From Streptomyces shenzhenensis (lineage in GTDB: Bacteria > Actinomycetota > Actinomycetes > Streptomycetales > Streptomycetaceae): a stretch of 64,000 nt of DNA. Below the pieces are notes generated by a model, which was not told where the DNA came from, made no database searches, and saw only the letters and a list, made by a program, of their open reading frames with translations. The stretch's first letter is position 1. Each line of letters begins with the position of its first letter. The translations under genes were made by a program, and so were the position numbers. Where the stretch lies: positions 62,001 through 126,000 of the forward strand of contig NZ_JAJONF010000027.1 in NCBI RefSeq assembly GCF_021462265.1. Reading direction: 5' to 3'. Positions 7,060 to 15,403 of the stretch are shown piece by piece.

Positions 7060-10000
7060 TCAGAGCAGGGCGGTGGCCTCCGCGCGGGAGAGGCCGCCGC
7101 CCTCGGCGTACGCCGACTCGTAGGCACCGTCGTCGGCGACGGCGGCCCGGACCCGGGCCTCCGACCGGTCGCGTGCGGTGCGCTCCAGTCCGACCTGGAG
7201 GTGGCCGGGCGGCAGCAGGGCGTCGGCGGCGCCCAGGCAGCGGGCGGCGTCCAGGGCACGCGCACCCCCGTCGAGGCCGGACAGCGCGACCGCGGCGACG
7301 GTCAGGCACAGGGAGGTCAGGTGCGGGGTGATGGCCTCGCTCAGCGGGTCGGCGGCGAGCCGCAGCGCGTTCCGGAGCCTGTCCAGGGCCTCCGCGGGGC
7401 GGTCGTCGAGGGCGTCCACCCAGGCCTCCTGGGTGAGGATCAGGGCGTCGAAGACGAGGAAGTGGGAGATCTTGAACTCGCTGCGCACCAGCCGGACCTG
7501 CTCACGGGCCTCGGCGACGCGGCCGCTCAGCAGGAGCCAGGTGGTGAGGAAGAGCCGGGCGGCGGGCATGGCCTCGTTGTTCAGGCCCTCGTGGTCGGCG
7601 ACGACCTGGCGCAGCAGCCGTTCCCCGCGCTCGGTCTGGCCCGACTCGATCAGCACGCTGCCCAGGCGTGCGTGCAGCACGGCGGCCTGGGCGCGGGCGC
7701 CGAGGCGGCCGGCCCGCTCGATGGCGGCCTCGTAGTCCGCGGCCGCCGCCAGGTAGTCGCCTTTGCGCTCCCGGGCCTCGGCGCGCCCGGAGAAGGCCTC
7801 GGCGGTGCCCCAGTCGTCCCCGAGGCGCCGGAAGATCTCCAGTGCCTCGTCGGCGTCCCGGGTGGCGTCGCCCGCCCAGGCGGCCCGGTTGGCGAGCAGG
7901 TTGGCGCGCATGGCGAGAGACCCGGCCAGCTCCCATTCGTAGCCGGGCGTCTCACGGCAGGTGCGGACGGCGGCGTCGAGGATCTCGCGCAGCCGGTCCA
8001 TGCCGCCGGTCAGCATCACGGCGAAGAACCAGAACATGCCCGGGGCCCGGCAGGTCTGCGGCAGGCCGGGCTCGTAGATCTCGGTGACGGCGCGCAGTCT
8101 GGCCTGCGCCTGAGGTGTCTGCCAGGCCTCCAGTTCGGTGTCCATACAGGCCAGATGGGCCAGGTGCACGCCGCGCCAGGCCTCGGCGAGGAGCTCGCCG
8201 GTGTACGGCGGCGGGGTGTCGGTGCAGCGCTGCCACACCGGTTCGGCCCGGCTGAGCGGTGCGGTGAACGGGTCGGGGCCGAGGGCCATGACGTCGGCGC
8301 ACCAGGTGCGGGTCTCGATGCGCTGGTCGTGCAACTGCCAGTACCAGAAAAGGGAGTGGAGCAGGCAGAGCGCCTCGTGCTCGTCCCGGGCGGCGATGGC
8401 GTGCCGCAGCGCGGTGCGCAGGTTCTCGTACTCCAGCTGAAGCCGTGCGATGGCGGCCCGTTGGCCGGGTCCGCGCAGCAAGGGTTCGTTGGTGCGGGCG
8501 AGTTCGCGGTAGTACGTCAGATGGGCGCGCTCGGCGGCGGCGCGCCCGCCGCTCTCGTCCAGGCGCTCGCCGGCGTACTCGGCGACGGTCTCCAGGAGCC
8601 GGTAGCGCATCCCGTCGTGCTCGGCCTCGCCCGAAGGGGCCGCCACGACCAGGGACTTGTCGACCAGTGAGCCGAGCGCGTCGAGGGCGGCGGGGCCGCA
8701 GACGGCCTCCGCGGCGGCCAGGTCGCAGCCGCCCGCGAAGACCGACAGGCGGCCGAGGACGTCGCGTTCGCCGGCGTCGAGCAGGTCCCAGGACCAGTCG
8801 ACGACCGCGCGCAGGGTCTGCTGGCGGGGCAGCACGGTGCGGCTGCCGGAGGTGAGGAGGCGGAACCGGTCGTCCAGCCGGTCGGCTATCTGCCGCGGAG
8901 TCAGCATCCGCAGCCGGGCGGCGGCCAGTTCGATGGCGAGGGGCAGTCCGTCCAGGCGGCGGCAGATCTCGGCGCAGGCCGCCGCGGTCTCCTCGTCGGC
9001 GTCGACCGTGAAGCCGGGGCGGGCCGCGGCGCCCCGGTCGGCGAGCAGCCGCAGCGCCACCGGCTCGGGCAGCGGCTCCACCGGGCGCAGCAGCTCCCCC
9101 GGCACGCCGAGGGGTTCGCGGCTGGTGGCCAGGATCGTCAGGTCCGGGCAGCTTTCCAGGAGCCGGACCGCGAGGCCGGCCGCCGCGTCGACGACGTGCT
9201 CGCAGTTGTCGAGGACGAGCACCATCCGGCGCCGGGCGCAGTGGTCGACGAGCCGCTCGACCGGATCGTCGTGCCGGTCGGCGACGGCCCGCATGGCCTC
9301 GGCGCCGCCGCCGTACAGCACGGCCTCGCGGGCGCCGAGCACGCTGAGCACGGCCTCGGGGACGTCGGCCGGGTCGTCGACGGGGGCCAGCTCGGCCAGC
9401 CAGACGCCGTCCGGGGCGTACCGCACGGTCTCGACGGCCTCCTGCGAGAGACGGGTCTTGCCGGCCCCGCCCGGTCCGAGCAGGGTGACCAGCCGGGCGG
9501 CGGCCAGGTCGCCGCGGATGGCCTCGATGTCGGCCTCGCGCCCGACGAAGGAGGTGAGCCGGGCGCGCAGGTTGCCGGGCCGGGCCGGGCGCCCGGCGGA
9601 CACCGCCGGCGCCGGGTCCAGCAACTCGGCGTGCAGGGCGCGCAGTTCGGGTCCGGGGTCGGAGCCGAGGCGGTCCGCGAGCAGGCGGCGTACGTCGTCG
9701 TAGGCGGCCAGCGCCTCGGCGCCGCGGCCGGTGGCACCCAGGGCACGCAGGCGCAGGGCCTGGAGGGGCTCGTCGAGGGGGTGGGCGTCGCACAGGGCGG
9801 TGAGCTCGGGCAGGGACCGCTCGGCCTCGCCGAGGGCGAGGGCGGCGGTGTGGCGGGCACGCAGGGCGTCCAGGCGGCGGACGTCGACACGGGCCGCCTC
9901 GGCGGTGCGGTCGGGCAGGTCGGCCAGGGCCGGGCCGCGCCACAGGGCGAGGGCGTCGTCGAGGACGCCGGCCGCCTTGGCCGGGTCGCCGTCGGCGAGG

Positions 10001-10338
10001 GCGCACAGGCCCTCGCCGGTGAGCCGCTCGAAGCGGTGCAGGTCGACCTCGTCGGGGGCGGCGGCGAGCCGGTAGCCGCCGTCGGTGGAGTCGACGGCGG
10101 CCGCGCCGAGCGCCCTGCGCAGCCGGCCGACCAGGGCCTGAAGCGCGCCGGGCGCGTCGGCGGGCGGGTCCTCGCCCCACACCTCGTCGACGAGCAGCCC
10201 GGCGGACACCGCGCGGCCCGGCCGCAGCGCCAGCACGGTCAGCAGGGCACGCAGCCGCGCCCCGCCCACGGGAACGGCCGTGCCGTCGGGGCGGAGGGCC
10301 TGGGTGGTGCCGAGGATCGCGTAGCGCACGGGGTCCAT
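7060..10338 (-). CDS. AfsR/SARP-like regulator: winged helix, BTAD, NB-ARC ATPase and TPR-like C terminus
   Basis: A 1092-residue multidomain regulator starting at the ATG at 10338. Residues 1-93 are an OmpR-type winged helix (VPVGGARLRALLTVLALRPGRAVSAGLLVDEVWG). Residues 95-245 are the BTAD domain that accompanies it in SARP activators. An NB-ARC/STAND ATPase follows, with Walker A LLGPGGAGKTRL near residue 290, Walker B RMVLVLDNCEHV near 385, and GLPLAIELAAARLR. The last roughly 450 residues are helical repeats of TPR character (AEAFSGRAEARERKGDYLAAAADYEAAIERAGRLG region). In this family, ATP-dependent oligomerisation gates DNA binding at direct repeats near -35 sites. It converges on the drrAB-like pair, whose promoter carries direct repeats, so it is a candidate regulator of that exporter (inference). 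Confidence 0.92.
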   Translation of the reverse strand: MDPVRYAILGTTQALRPDGTAVPVGGARLRALLTVLALRPGRAVSAGLLVDEVWGEDPPADAPGALQALVGRLRRALGAAAVDSTDGGYRLAAAPDEVDLHRFERLTGEGLCALADGDPAKAAGVLDDALALWRGPALADLPDRTAEAARVDVRRLDALRARHTAALALGEAERSLPELTALCDAHPLDEPLQALRLRALGATGRGAEALAAYDDVRRLLADRLGSDPGPELRALHAELLDPAPAVSAGRPARPGNLRARLTSFVGREADIEAIRGDLAAARLVTLLGPGGAGKTRLSQEAVETVRYAPDGVWLAELAPVDDPADVPEAVLSVLGAREAVLYGGGAEAMRAVADRHDDPVERLVDHCARRRMVLVLDNCEHVVDAAAGLAVRLLESCPDLTILATSREPLGVPGELLRPVEPLPEPVALRLLADRGAAARPGFTVDADEETAAACAEICRRLDGLPLAIELAAARLRMLTPRQIADRLDDRFRLLTSGSRTVLPRQQTLRAVVDWSWDLLDAGERDVLGRLSVFAGGCDLAAAEAVCGPAALDALGSLVDKSLVVAAPSGEAEHDGMRYRLLETVAEYAGERLDESGGRAAAERAHLTYYRELARTNEPLLRGPGQRAAIARLQLEYENLRTALRHAIAARDEHEALCLLHSLFWYWQLHDQRIETRTWCADVMALGPDPFTAPLSRAEPVWQRCTDTPPPYTGELLAEAWRGVHLAHLACMDTELEAWQTPQAQARLRAVTEIYEPGLPQTCRAPGMFWFFAVMLTGGMDRLREILDAAVRTCRETPGYEWELAGSLAMRANLLANRAAWAGDATRDADEALEIFRRLGDDWGTAEAFSGRAEARERKGDYLAAAADYEAAIERAGRLGARAQAAVLHARLGSVLIESGQTERGERLLRQVVADHEGLNNEAMPAARLFLTTWLLLSGRVAEAREQVRLVRSEFKISHFLVFDALILTQEAWVDALDDRPAEALDRLRNALRLAADPLSEAITPHLTSLCLTVAAVALSGLDGGARALDAARCLGAADALLPPGHLQVGLERTARDRSEARVRAAVADDGAYESAYAEGGGLSRAEATALL

Positions 10339-10544
10339 TGTCCCTGGGGACGCCCCGGCACCGCCGCAGGGTTTCAGTGCGCTCGGACTGCGCGGAGTCG
10401 AGGGTGACCGGGATCCCGCGCGGGGCACAGCGGCTCGGCTCGGTGCCGTGGAACCCACGGCCCTCCGCATGACGTTCTTCTCACGTCACCTGTACGGTCG
10501 ACCCCGCACGCACCGTCTCCGAAGCGACCCGGGAGTCCCACCCC

Positions 10545-11345
10545 ATGACCGCCACCACCACCCGCCCCAGTGACCGGCGGATCAGTCCCGTGTTCGTCGG
10601 GATCCTGGCCGTCACCGCGGTCACCGGGTGGGCCACCTGGTCCGGGTTCGCCGAGCAGCCCGGGGTCGCCGTGTTCCTGTTCGTGACGGCCGCCTGGATC
10701 GTCTCCCTTTGCCTGCACGAGTACGCGCACGCGCGCACGGCCCTGCACGGCGGCGACATCACGGTGGGCGCGAAGGGCTACCTGACCCTGAACCCGCTGA
10801 AGTACACGCACGCCCTGCTGAGCATCGTGCTCCCGGTGCTGTTCGTGATCATGGGCGGGATCGGTCTGCCGGGCGGCGCGGTCTTCATCGAGCGCGGCCG
10901 GATCCGGGGCCGCTGGCGGCACAGCCTCGTCTCGGCCGCCGGTCCGCTGACGAACGTCCTGTTCGCCGCCGTCTGTACGGCCCCCTTCTGGCTGGACGCG
11001 CTGGACGGCGTCCCGCGCGACTTCCGCTTCGCCCTCGCCTTCCTCGCCCTGCTCCAGGTCACGGCGGCGATCCTGAACTTCCTGCCGGTGCCGGGCCTGG
11101 ACGGCTACGGCGTGATCGAGCCCTGGCTGTCGTACGGCGTCAAGCGCCAGGTGGAGCCGTTCGCGCCGTTCGGCCTGCTGTTCGTGTTCGCGCTGCTGTG
11201 GGTGCCGTCGGTCAACAGCGCGTTCTTCGACGTGATCGACGCGCTGCTGCGCCACCTGGGCGTCGGAGACCTGGACCAGTACTGCGGCCAGCGGCTCTAC
11301 CGCTTCTGGCAGGGGACGGACGAGTACTGCTCGATCATCCGGTAG
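10545..11345 (+). CDS. Site-2-protease-like M50 zinc metalloprotease, integral membrane
   Basis: A 266-residue polytopic protein with the zinc motif HEYAH at residues 58-62, inside a membrane helix, and the second motif NFLPVPGLDGYG near residue 178. That second motif supplies the third zinc ligand (Asp of the P-x-x-D-G type). These two motifs define M50 intramembrane proteases, which cut transmembrane segments of anti-sigma factors or signal peptides. There is no PDZ domain between them, so it belongs to the compact SpoIVFB-like group. The C terminus (residues about 240-266) is extracytoplasmic or cytosolic, with two cysteines. It starts at the ATG at 10545 and stands alone, upstream of and convergent with map. 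The substrate is unknown. Confidence 0.9.
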   Translation: MTATTTRPSDRRISPVFVGILAVTAVTGWATWSGFAEQPGVAVFLFVTAAWIVSLCLHEYAHARTALHGGDITVGAKGYLTLNPLKYTHALLSIVLPVLFVIMGGIGLPGGAVFIERGRIRGRWRHSLVSAAGPLTNVLFAAVCTAPFWLDALDGVPRDFRFALAFLALLQVTAAILNFLPVPGLDGYGVIEPWLSYGVKRQVEPFAPFGLLFVFALLWVPSVNSAFFDVIDALLRHLGVGDLDQYCGQRLYRFWQGTDEYCSIIR

Positions 11346-11387
11346 CGCGGGGGATCAGGCCGGCCGCGGGAACTCCTCGCCCGGGAA

Positions 11388-11419
11388 AGGCCTGCCCTCC
11401 GGGGGGAGAGGCCAGGCCT
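11388..11419. terminator. Bidirectional terminator between the M50 protease and map
   Basis: AGGCCTG at 11388-11394 pairs with CAGGCCT at 11413-11419. The inner CCCTCC/GGGGGGAG bases extend the stem in the 87-base gap between two convergent genes. Confidence 0.6.
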
Positions 11420-11432
11420 GGTCGGGCGGGAG

Positions 11433-12290
11433 TCAGGGAAGCGTGAGGATGTCCGCGCCGGTGTCCGTCACCACCAGCGTGTGCTCGAACTGCGCGGTTC
11501 GCCTGCGGTCCTTGGTCACGACGGTCCAGCCGTCGTCCCACATGTCGTACTCGTACGTCCCGAGGGTCAGCATCGGCTCGATCGTGAAGGTCATCCCGGG
11601 CTGCAGCACGGTCGTCGCGTGCGGGCTGTCGTAGTGCGGGATGATCAGCCCGGAGTGGAAGGACGCGTTGATGCCGTGCCCGGTGAAGTCGCGGACCACC
11701 CCGTAGCCGAAGCGCTTGGCGTACGACTCGATGACCCGGCCGATGATGTTGATCTGCCGGCCCGGCCGGACCGCCTTGATCGCCCGGTTCAGGGACTCCC
11801 GGGTCCGCTCCACCAGCAGCCGGCTCTCCTCGTCGACGTCCCCGACCAGGTAGGTCGCGTTGTTGTCGCCGTGCACCCCGCCGATGTACGCCGTCACGTC
11901 CAGGTTGACGATGTCACCGTCCTGGAGCACCGTCGAGTCCGGAATGCCGTGGCAGATGACCTCGTTGACGCTGGTGCACAGGGACTTGGGGAAGCCGCGG
12001 TAGCCGAGGGTGGACGGGTAGGCCCCGTGGTCGCACATGTACGTGTGCGCCACCTTGTCGAGTTCGTCCGTCGTCACACCCGGCGCGATGATCTTCGCGG
12101 CTTCCTCCATCGCCTGTGCGGCGATACGGCCGGCGATCCGCATCGCCTCGATGGTCTCCGGGGTCTGCACCTCGGGCCCGGTGTACGGGGCCGGCGCGGG
12201 TTTGCCGACGTACTCGGGGCGGCGGATGTTTCCGGGTACCGAACGGGTGGGAGAGAGCTCCCCTGGTACGAGCAGCGACTGGCCAGACAT
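11433..12290 (-). CDS. map: Methionine aminopeptidase, type I
   Basis: MetAP removes the initiator methionine from nascent proteins. The 285-residue frame starts at the ATG at 12290 (MSGQSLLVPGELSP). The metal-centre residues are visible: the two aspartates in DIVNLDVTAYIGGVHGDNN, the histidine in DFTGHGI, and the glutamates in FTIEPML and QFEHTLVV. The substrate-pocket region KSLCTSVNEVICHGIPD is also typical. The N-terminal PGNIRRPEYVGKPAP contains the P-x-x-I-x-x-P-x-Y segment of the MetAP1c-type proteins in actinobacteria. Streptomyces carry more than one map gene; this is not the copy in the ribosomal protein operon. It is divergent from a small conserved gene 58 bases away. Confidence 0.96.
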   Translation of the reverse strand: MSGQSLLVPGELSPTRSVPGNIRRPEYVGKPAPAPYTGPEVQTPETIEAMRIAGRIAAQAMEEAAKIIAPGVTTDELDKVAHTYMCDHGAYPSTLGYRGFPKSLCTSVNEVICHGIPDSTVLQDGDIVNLDVTAYIGGVHGDNNATYLVGDVDEESRLLVERTRESLNRAIKAVRPGRQINIIGRVIESYAKRFGYGVVRDFTGHGINASFHSGLIIPHYDSPHATTVLQPGMTFTIEPMLTLGTYEYDMWDDGWTVVTKDRRRTAQFEHTLVVTDTGADILTLP

Positions 12291-12348
12291 GGCAGCGAGT
12301 CTAACCAGCGGGCATGCGGGAACATGTGGATGGCGAAAGGAGCCGGTC

Positions 12349-12582
12349 ATGGCCCTGTTCAAGAAGCGGACCGCCGCGAAGGCGGGCGAGTGGTACTACT
12401 GCCTGGAGCACCACAAGGTCGAGGAGGGGCCGGAGTGCCCCGCCAAGGACCGGTTCGGTCCTTACGCCAGCCGTGCGGAGGCCGAGCACGCGATGGAGAC
12501 CGCCCGGGAGCGCAACCTGCAGTGGGAGAACGATCCGCGGTGGCACGACGCGCCGGCGGGTGACACCTCGGACGAGGACTGA
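12349..12582 (+). CDS. Small conserved hypothetical protein, 77 residues
   Basis: It starts at the ATG at 12349, preceded by AAGGAG 7 bases upstream. The product MALFKKRTAAKAGEWYYC has a basic N terminus, then two cysteines (YYCLEHHKVEEGPECPAKD), a pattern C-x2-HH-x6-C reminiscent of a small metal site. It is followed by FGPYASRAEAEHAMETARERN, which looks like the end of an SPOR-type fold, and an acidic C terminus. I recognise it as the small gene commonly found beside map in Streptomyces, but its function is not known. Codon use is normal for the window. Confidence 0.8.
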   Translation: MALFKKRTAAKAGEWYYCLEHHKVEEGPECPAKDRFGPYASRAEAEHAMETARERNLQWENDPRWHDAPAGDTSDED

Positions 12583-12640
12583 CCGGGCCGGTCGGGGCTG
12601 GGGGCTGGGCGGGGGCGGTGGCCGTGGGACGGGCCGGCCG

Positions 12641-13240
12641 TCACCACGGGGCCGGAGGCGGGGCCGTCACCGTCTCCACCAGACGGGTGAGGCGGTCGCG
12701 GAAGCGGCGGTGGGTTCTCGGGGAGGGGCCGTTCTCGCCGGCTGCCGCGCTGACCAGGTGCTGGACCGTGTCCAGGTCCAGTTCCGCGGTCTCGGGGACG
12801 GTCAGGGTCTCGTGGGCCATGGCGGTCAGCGCGTCGTCGGTGGTGGTGGACAGGGTCAGGACCGTCACGCCGGCGCGGCGGGCCGTGTGGACCCGCTCCA
12901 GCAGGGGTTCGGTGTCGCCCGGCGCCACCACCAGCAGGGTCTCGCCCCGGCGGGCCGTCTCGATGCGGGCGGGGCCGACCGCGAGGTGCGCCGGGTCGGT
13001 GGGCCGGGCGTCGTGCCGTACCAGGGTCGGCGCCAGTTCCGGCACCCCGGACCACGCCGCCTCGTCCACCAGGTGCGCGGCGAGATGCCACGGCTCGTAC
13101 TCGGGGGTGCCGAGCAGGAGCAGTCCGCCGCCGTGGGCCACCACCGAGCCCCGGAGGACACCCGCGAATCTGCGCGTCGCGGTCAACCACTCGGTCCCGG
13201 CGAGCACTTCACGCAGCAACGCGACCCTCACGGCATCCAT
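12641..13240 (-). CDS. Conserved hypothetical protein with SIS-like fold
   Basis: A 199-residue soluble protein from the ATG at 13240. The middle part, ETLLVVAPGDTEPLLERVHTARRAGVTVLTL, followed by a DALTAMAHETLTVPE strand, has the beta-alpha-beta pattern of sugar isomerase (SIS) domains. In SIS domains a strand ends in G-x-S/T at the phosphosugar pocket and a downstream L-A-D/H-E/x-x-L-x-V segment follows. Here the pocket sequence is APGDTEP. The N-terminal third contains a second strand-loop element, GGGLLLLGTPEYEP. I cannot name a substrate. It is preceded by the divergent sialidase gene 80 bases away, and such neighbours may handle related sugars (inference). Confidence 0.7.
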   Translation of the reverse strand: MDAVRVALLREVLAGTEWLTATRRFAGVLRGSVVAHGGGLLLLGTPEYEPWHLAAHLVDEAAWSGVPELAPTLVRHDARPTDPAHLAVGPARIETARRGETLLVVAPGDTEPLLERVHTARRAGVTVLTLSTTTDDALTAMAHETLTVPETAELDLDTVQHLVSAAAGENGPSPRTHRRFRDRLTRLVETVTAPPPAPW

Positions 13241-13320
13241 GCCTTCGCATACTGCCGCAATCGGGCACTCGTGACGTGGAGTTCACCCCGAATTCGCCCG
13301 ACCCGGGGAGGAGACGGCGC

Positions 13321-14400
13321 ATGAGCGACGCAGAGGCAAGCATTCCCTTTCGCGCGGGCGACGAGGGCTACGCCAGTTTCCGGATCCCTGCGGTGGTGGT
13401 CTCCCGGGCGGGCACCGTGCTCGCCTTCTGCGAGGGGAGAGTCGGCTCCGCCGCCGACTACGGGCACATCGAGATCGTGCTGAAGAGGTCCGGGGACGGC
13501 GGGCGCACCTGGGGAGCGCTCCAGGTCGCCGCCGCCAACGGGACCGATCTCGCCGGGAACCCCGCGCCCGTGGTCCTCGACAGCGGGCGGATCCTGCTCG
13601 TGCACGTCCGCAGTGCCGCCTCCGCCACCGAGGACGCCATCCTGCGCGGGCAGGTGCCGGAAGCCGACGGGCGGCGGGTGTGGGTGCAGCACAGCGACGA
13701 CGACGGGATGACGTGGTCCGCGCCGAAGGAGATCACCCCGTCGGTGAAGAAGGCCGGATGGCGGTGGTACGCCACCACGCCCGGGCATGCCCTCCAACTG
13801 CGCTCGGGGCGGGTCGTCGTGGCCGCCAACCACACCCTGCCGCCCACCGGGACGGACAACGGCACCGAGGGCAGGTACAACAGCGGGCACTGCCTGCTCA
13901 GCGACGACCGCGGGGAGACCTGGTACCTCGGCTACCTGGACGAGAACACCGACGGGTACATCAACGTCAACGAGACCACCGCCGCCGAACTGCCCGACGG
14001 GCGCGTCTACTTCAACACGCGCAACGATTCCCCGGCGCCGGGGAACAGGGCCGACGCCTACTCGGCGGACGGCGGGCGCACGCTCGTGAAGCCGTTCCGG
14101 CCGCAGGCCGGGCTCACCGCCCCCGTCTGCGAGGCGAGCGTGCTCCAACTCCGCGATCCGGACCTGCTGCTGTACTCCGGCCCCGCCGACCCGGCGGCCC
14201 GCGCCCTGATGACGGTCCGCGTCTCCACCGACGGCGGTACCACCTGGCGCCCCGCGTACACGGTGGACGGACTGCCCGCCGCCTACTCCGACCTGACCCG
14301 GGTCGACGCGGCCACCGTCGGACTGCTGTACGAGACCGGTGACTTCGGCGCGTACGAGACGATCACTTTCCGCCGGGTGCCCCTGAACCGGCTCACCTGA
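13321..14400 (+). CDS. Exo-alpha-sialidase (neuraminidase), GH33-type, without signal peptide
   Basis: The 359-residue enzyme starts at the ATG at 13321 behind a strong GGAGGAG ribosome site. It shows the family hallmarks: the FRIP motif at residues 20-23 (its Arg binds the sialic-acid carboxylate) and four Asp boxes of the S-x-D-x-G-x-x-T/W type (SGDGGRTWG, SDDDGMTWS, SDDRGETWY, STDGGTTWR). A late tyrosine-glutamate region (LLYETGDFGAYETI) is compatible with the nucleophile pair. It hydrolyses terminal sialic acids or related nonulosonic acids. There is no signal peptide or cell-wall anchor, so it would act in the cytoplasm or leave by another route. Most bacterial sialidases are secreted, which makes this version unusual. 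Confidence 0.9.
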   Translation: MSDAEASIPFRAGDEGYASFRIPAVVVSRAGTVLAFCEGRVGSAADYGHIEIVLKRSGDGGRTWGALQVAAANGTDLAGNPAPVVLDSGRILLVHVRSAASATEDAILRGQVPEADGRRVWVQHSDDDGMTWSAPKEITPSVKKAGWRWYATTPGHALQLRSGRVVVAANHTLPPTGTDNGTEGRYNSGHCLLSDDRGETWYLGYLDENTDGYINVNETTAAELPDGRVYFNTRNDSPAPGNRADAYSADGGRTLVKPFRPQAGLTAPVCEASVLQLRDPDLLLYSGPADPAARALMTVRVSTDGGTTWRPAYTVDGLPAAYSDLTRVDAATVGLLYETGDFGAYETITFRRVPLNRLT

Positions 14401-14437
14401 CCGGGTGCGGCCGCCGGCCCGGCCGTAGAGTCGGCCC

Positions 14438-15157
14438 ATGACCTCTACCGACAGTGCACAGCAGCCGCCGGCCGAGAAGGCCCCCGCCAAGGATCCCTGG
14501 GACCTGCCCGACGTCTCCGTTCTGGTCGTGGGTGTGCTCGGCGGCACCGGCCCGCAGGGCAAGGGCCTCGCCTACCGGCTGGCGCGGGCCGGCCAGAAGG
14601 TGATCATCGGTTCCCGGGCCGCCGAGCGCGCGCGGGCCGCCGCCGACGAGCTCGGACACGGTGTCGAGGGCGCCGACAACGCCGAGTGCGCGCGCCGCAG
14701 CGACCTGGTGATCGTCGCCGTCCCGTGGGACGGGCACGGCAAGACGCTGGAGTCACTGCGCGGGGAACTGGCCGGCAAGCTGGTCGTGGACTGCGTCAAC
14801 CCGCTCGGCTTCGACAAGAAGGGCGCCTACGCGCTGCGGCCGGAGGAGGGCAGCGCGGCCGAGCAGGCCGCGGCGCTGCTGCCGGACTCGCGGGTCACGG
14901 CCGCCTTCCACCACCTTTCCGCGGTGCTTCTCCAGGACCCGGAGATCGAGGAGATCGACACCGACGTGATGGTGCTCGGGGAGGTGCGGGCCGATGTCGA
15001 GATCGTGCAGGCGCTGGCCGGGCGCATCCCGGGGATGCGCGGCGTCTTCGCGGGGCGGCTGCGCAACGCCCACCAGGTGGAGTCCCTGGTCGCGAACCTG
15101 ATCTCGGTCAACCGCCGCTACAAGGCACACGCCGGACTCCGCCTCACGGACGTCTGA
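14438..15157 (+). CDS. npdG: F420H2:NADP+ oxidoreductase (NADPH-dependent F420 reductase)
   Basis: It interconverts reduced F420 and NADPH, supplying the deazaflavin cofactor used by many Streptomyces oxidoreductases. The 239-residue protein has the N-terminal Rossmann loop LGGTGPQGKGLAYRLARAG and the NADP-phosphate contact IIGSRAAERA after the second strand. It also has VIVAVPWDGHGKTLESL, LVVDCVNPLG and, later, VTAAFHHLSAVLLQDPE, which covers the F420-binding pocket of the family. The start is the ATG at 14438. The roughly 25-residue N-terminal extension is common in actinobacterial members. An 11-bp hairpin follows the stop. An F420-dependent LLM oxidoreductase near 59.4 kb could be one client (inference). 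Confidence 0.93.
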   Translation: MTSTDSAQQPPAEKAPAKDPWDLPDVSVLVVGVLGGTGPQGKGLAYRLARAGQKVIIGSRAAERARAAADELGHGVEGADNAECARRSDLVIVAVPWDGHGKTLESLRGELAGKLVVDCVNPLGFDKKGAYALRPEEGSAAEQAAALLPDSRVTAAFHHLSAVLLQDPEIEEIDTDVMVLGEVRADVEIVQALAGRIPGMRGVFAGRLRNAHQVESLVANLISVNRRYKAHAGLRLTDV

Positions 15158-15164
15158 GCGGATG

Positions 15165-15195
15165 GGGGACACTGGTGGTCGCCGCCAGTGTCCCC
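15165..15195 (+). terminator. Hairpin terminator after npdG
   Basis: A perfect 11-bp stem (GGGGACACTGG at 15165-15175 with its complement at 15185-15195) and a 9-base loop begin 8 bases after the npdG stop. The stem covers a GTG at 15188 that could otherwise be read as the start of the next small gene. Confidence 0.75.
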
Positions 15196-15220
15196 GACCG
15201 ATCCGAAAGCGACTCGCCTC

Positions 15221-15403
15221 ATGCCCCGCCTCGCCCGCTACGCCCTGGCCGTCTGCGTCCTGGCCGTCATCGCCGCTGTCATCTCCTTCGTCCAGGGCAG
15301 CTGGCTGATGGGTGTGGTCTGGGTGCTGCTGACGGGTCTGTCGTCCAACATGACCTGGTACTACGCGAGGCGCGCCCGGCAGGACAAGCCGGTCACCGGC
15401 TGA
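15221..15403 (+). CDS. Small membrane protein, 60 residues
   Basis: From the ATG at 15221 the product reads MPRLARYALAVCVLAVIAAV, then a polar turn and a second hydrophobic segment WLMGVVWVLLTGLSS, ending with a basic RRARQD tail. It is therefore a two-helix membrane protein with both ends probably cytoplasmic. A GTG at 15188 would add 11 residues but lies inside the terminator stem of the previous gene. The last 11 bases overlap the end of the convergent PhzF gene. No function is known. Confidence 0.65.
   Translation: MPRLARYALAVCVLAVIAAVISFVQGSWLMGVVWVLLTGLSSNMTWYYARRARQDKPVTG

Noticed and set aside
6160..8670. 836-codon open frame on the plus strand across drrB and the large regulator
   Set aside because: It runs through two real genes in other frames, has Arg/Gly/Pro-rich shadow composition, no ribosome site and no domain.
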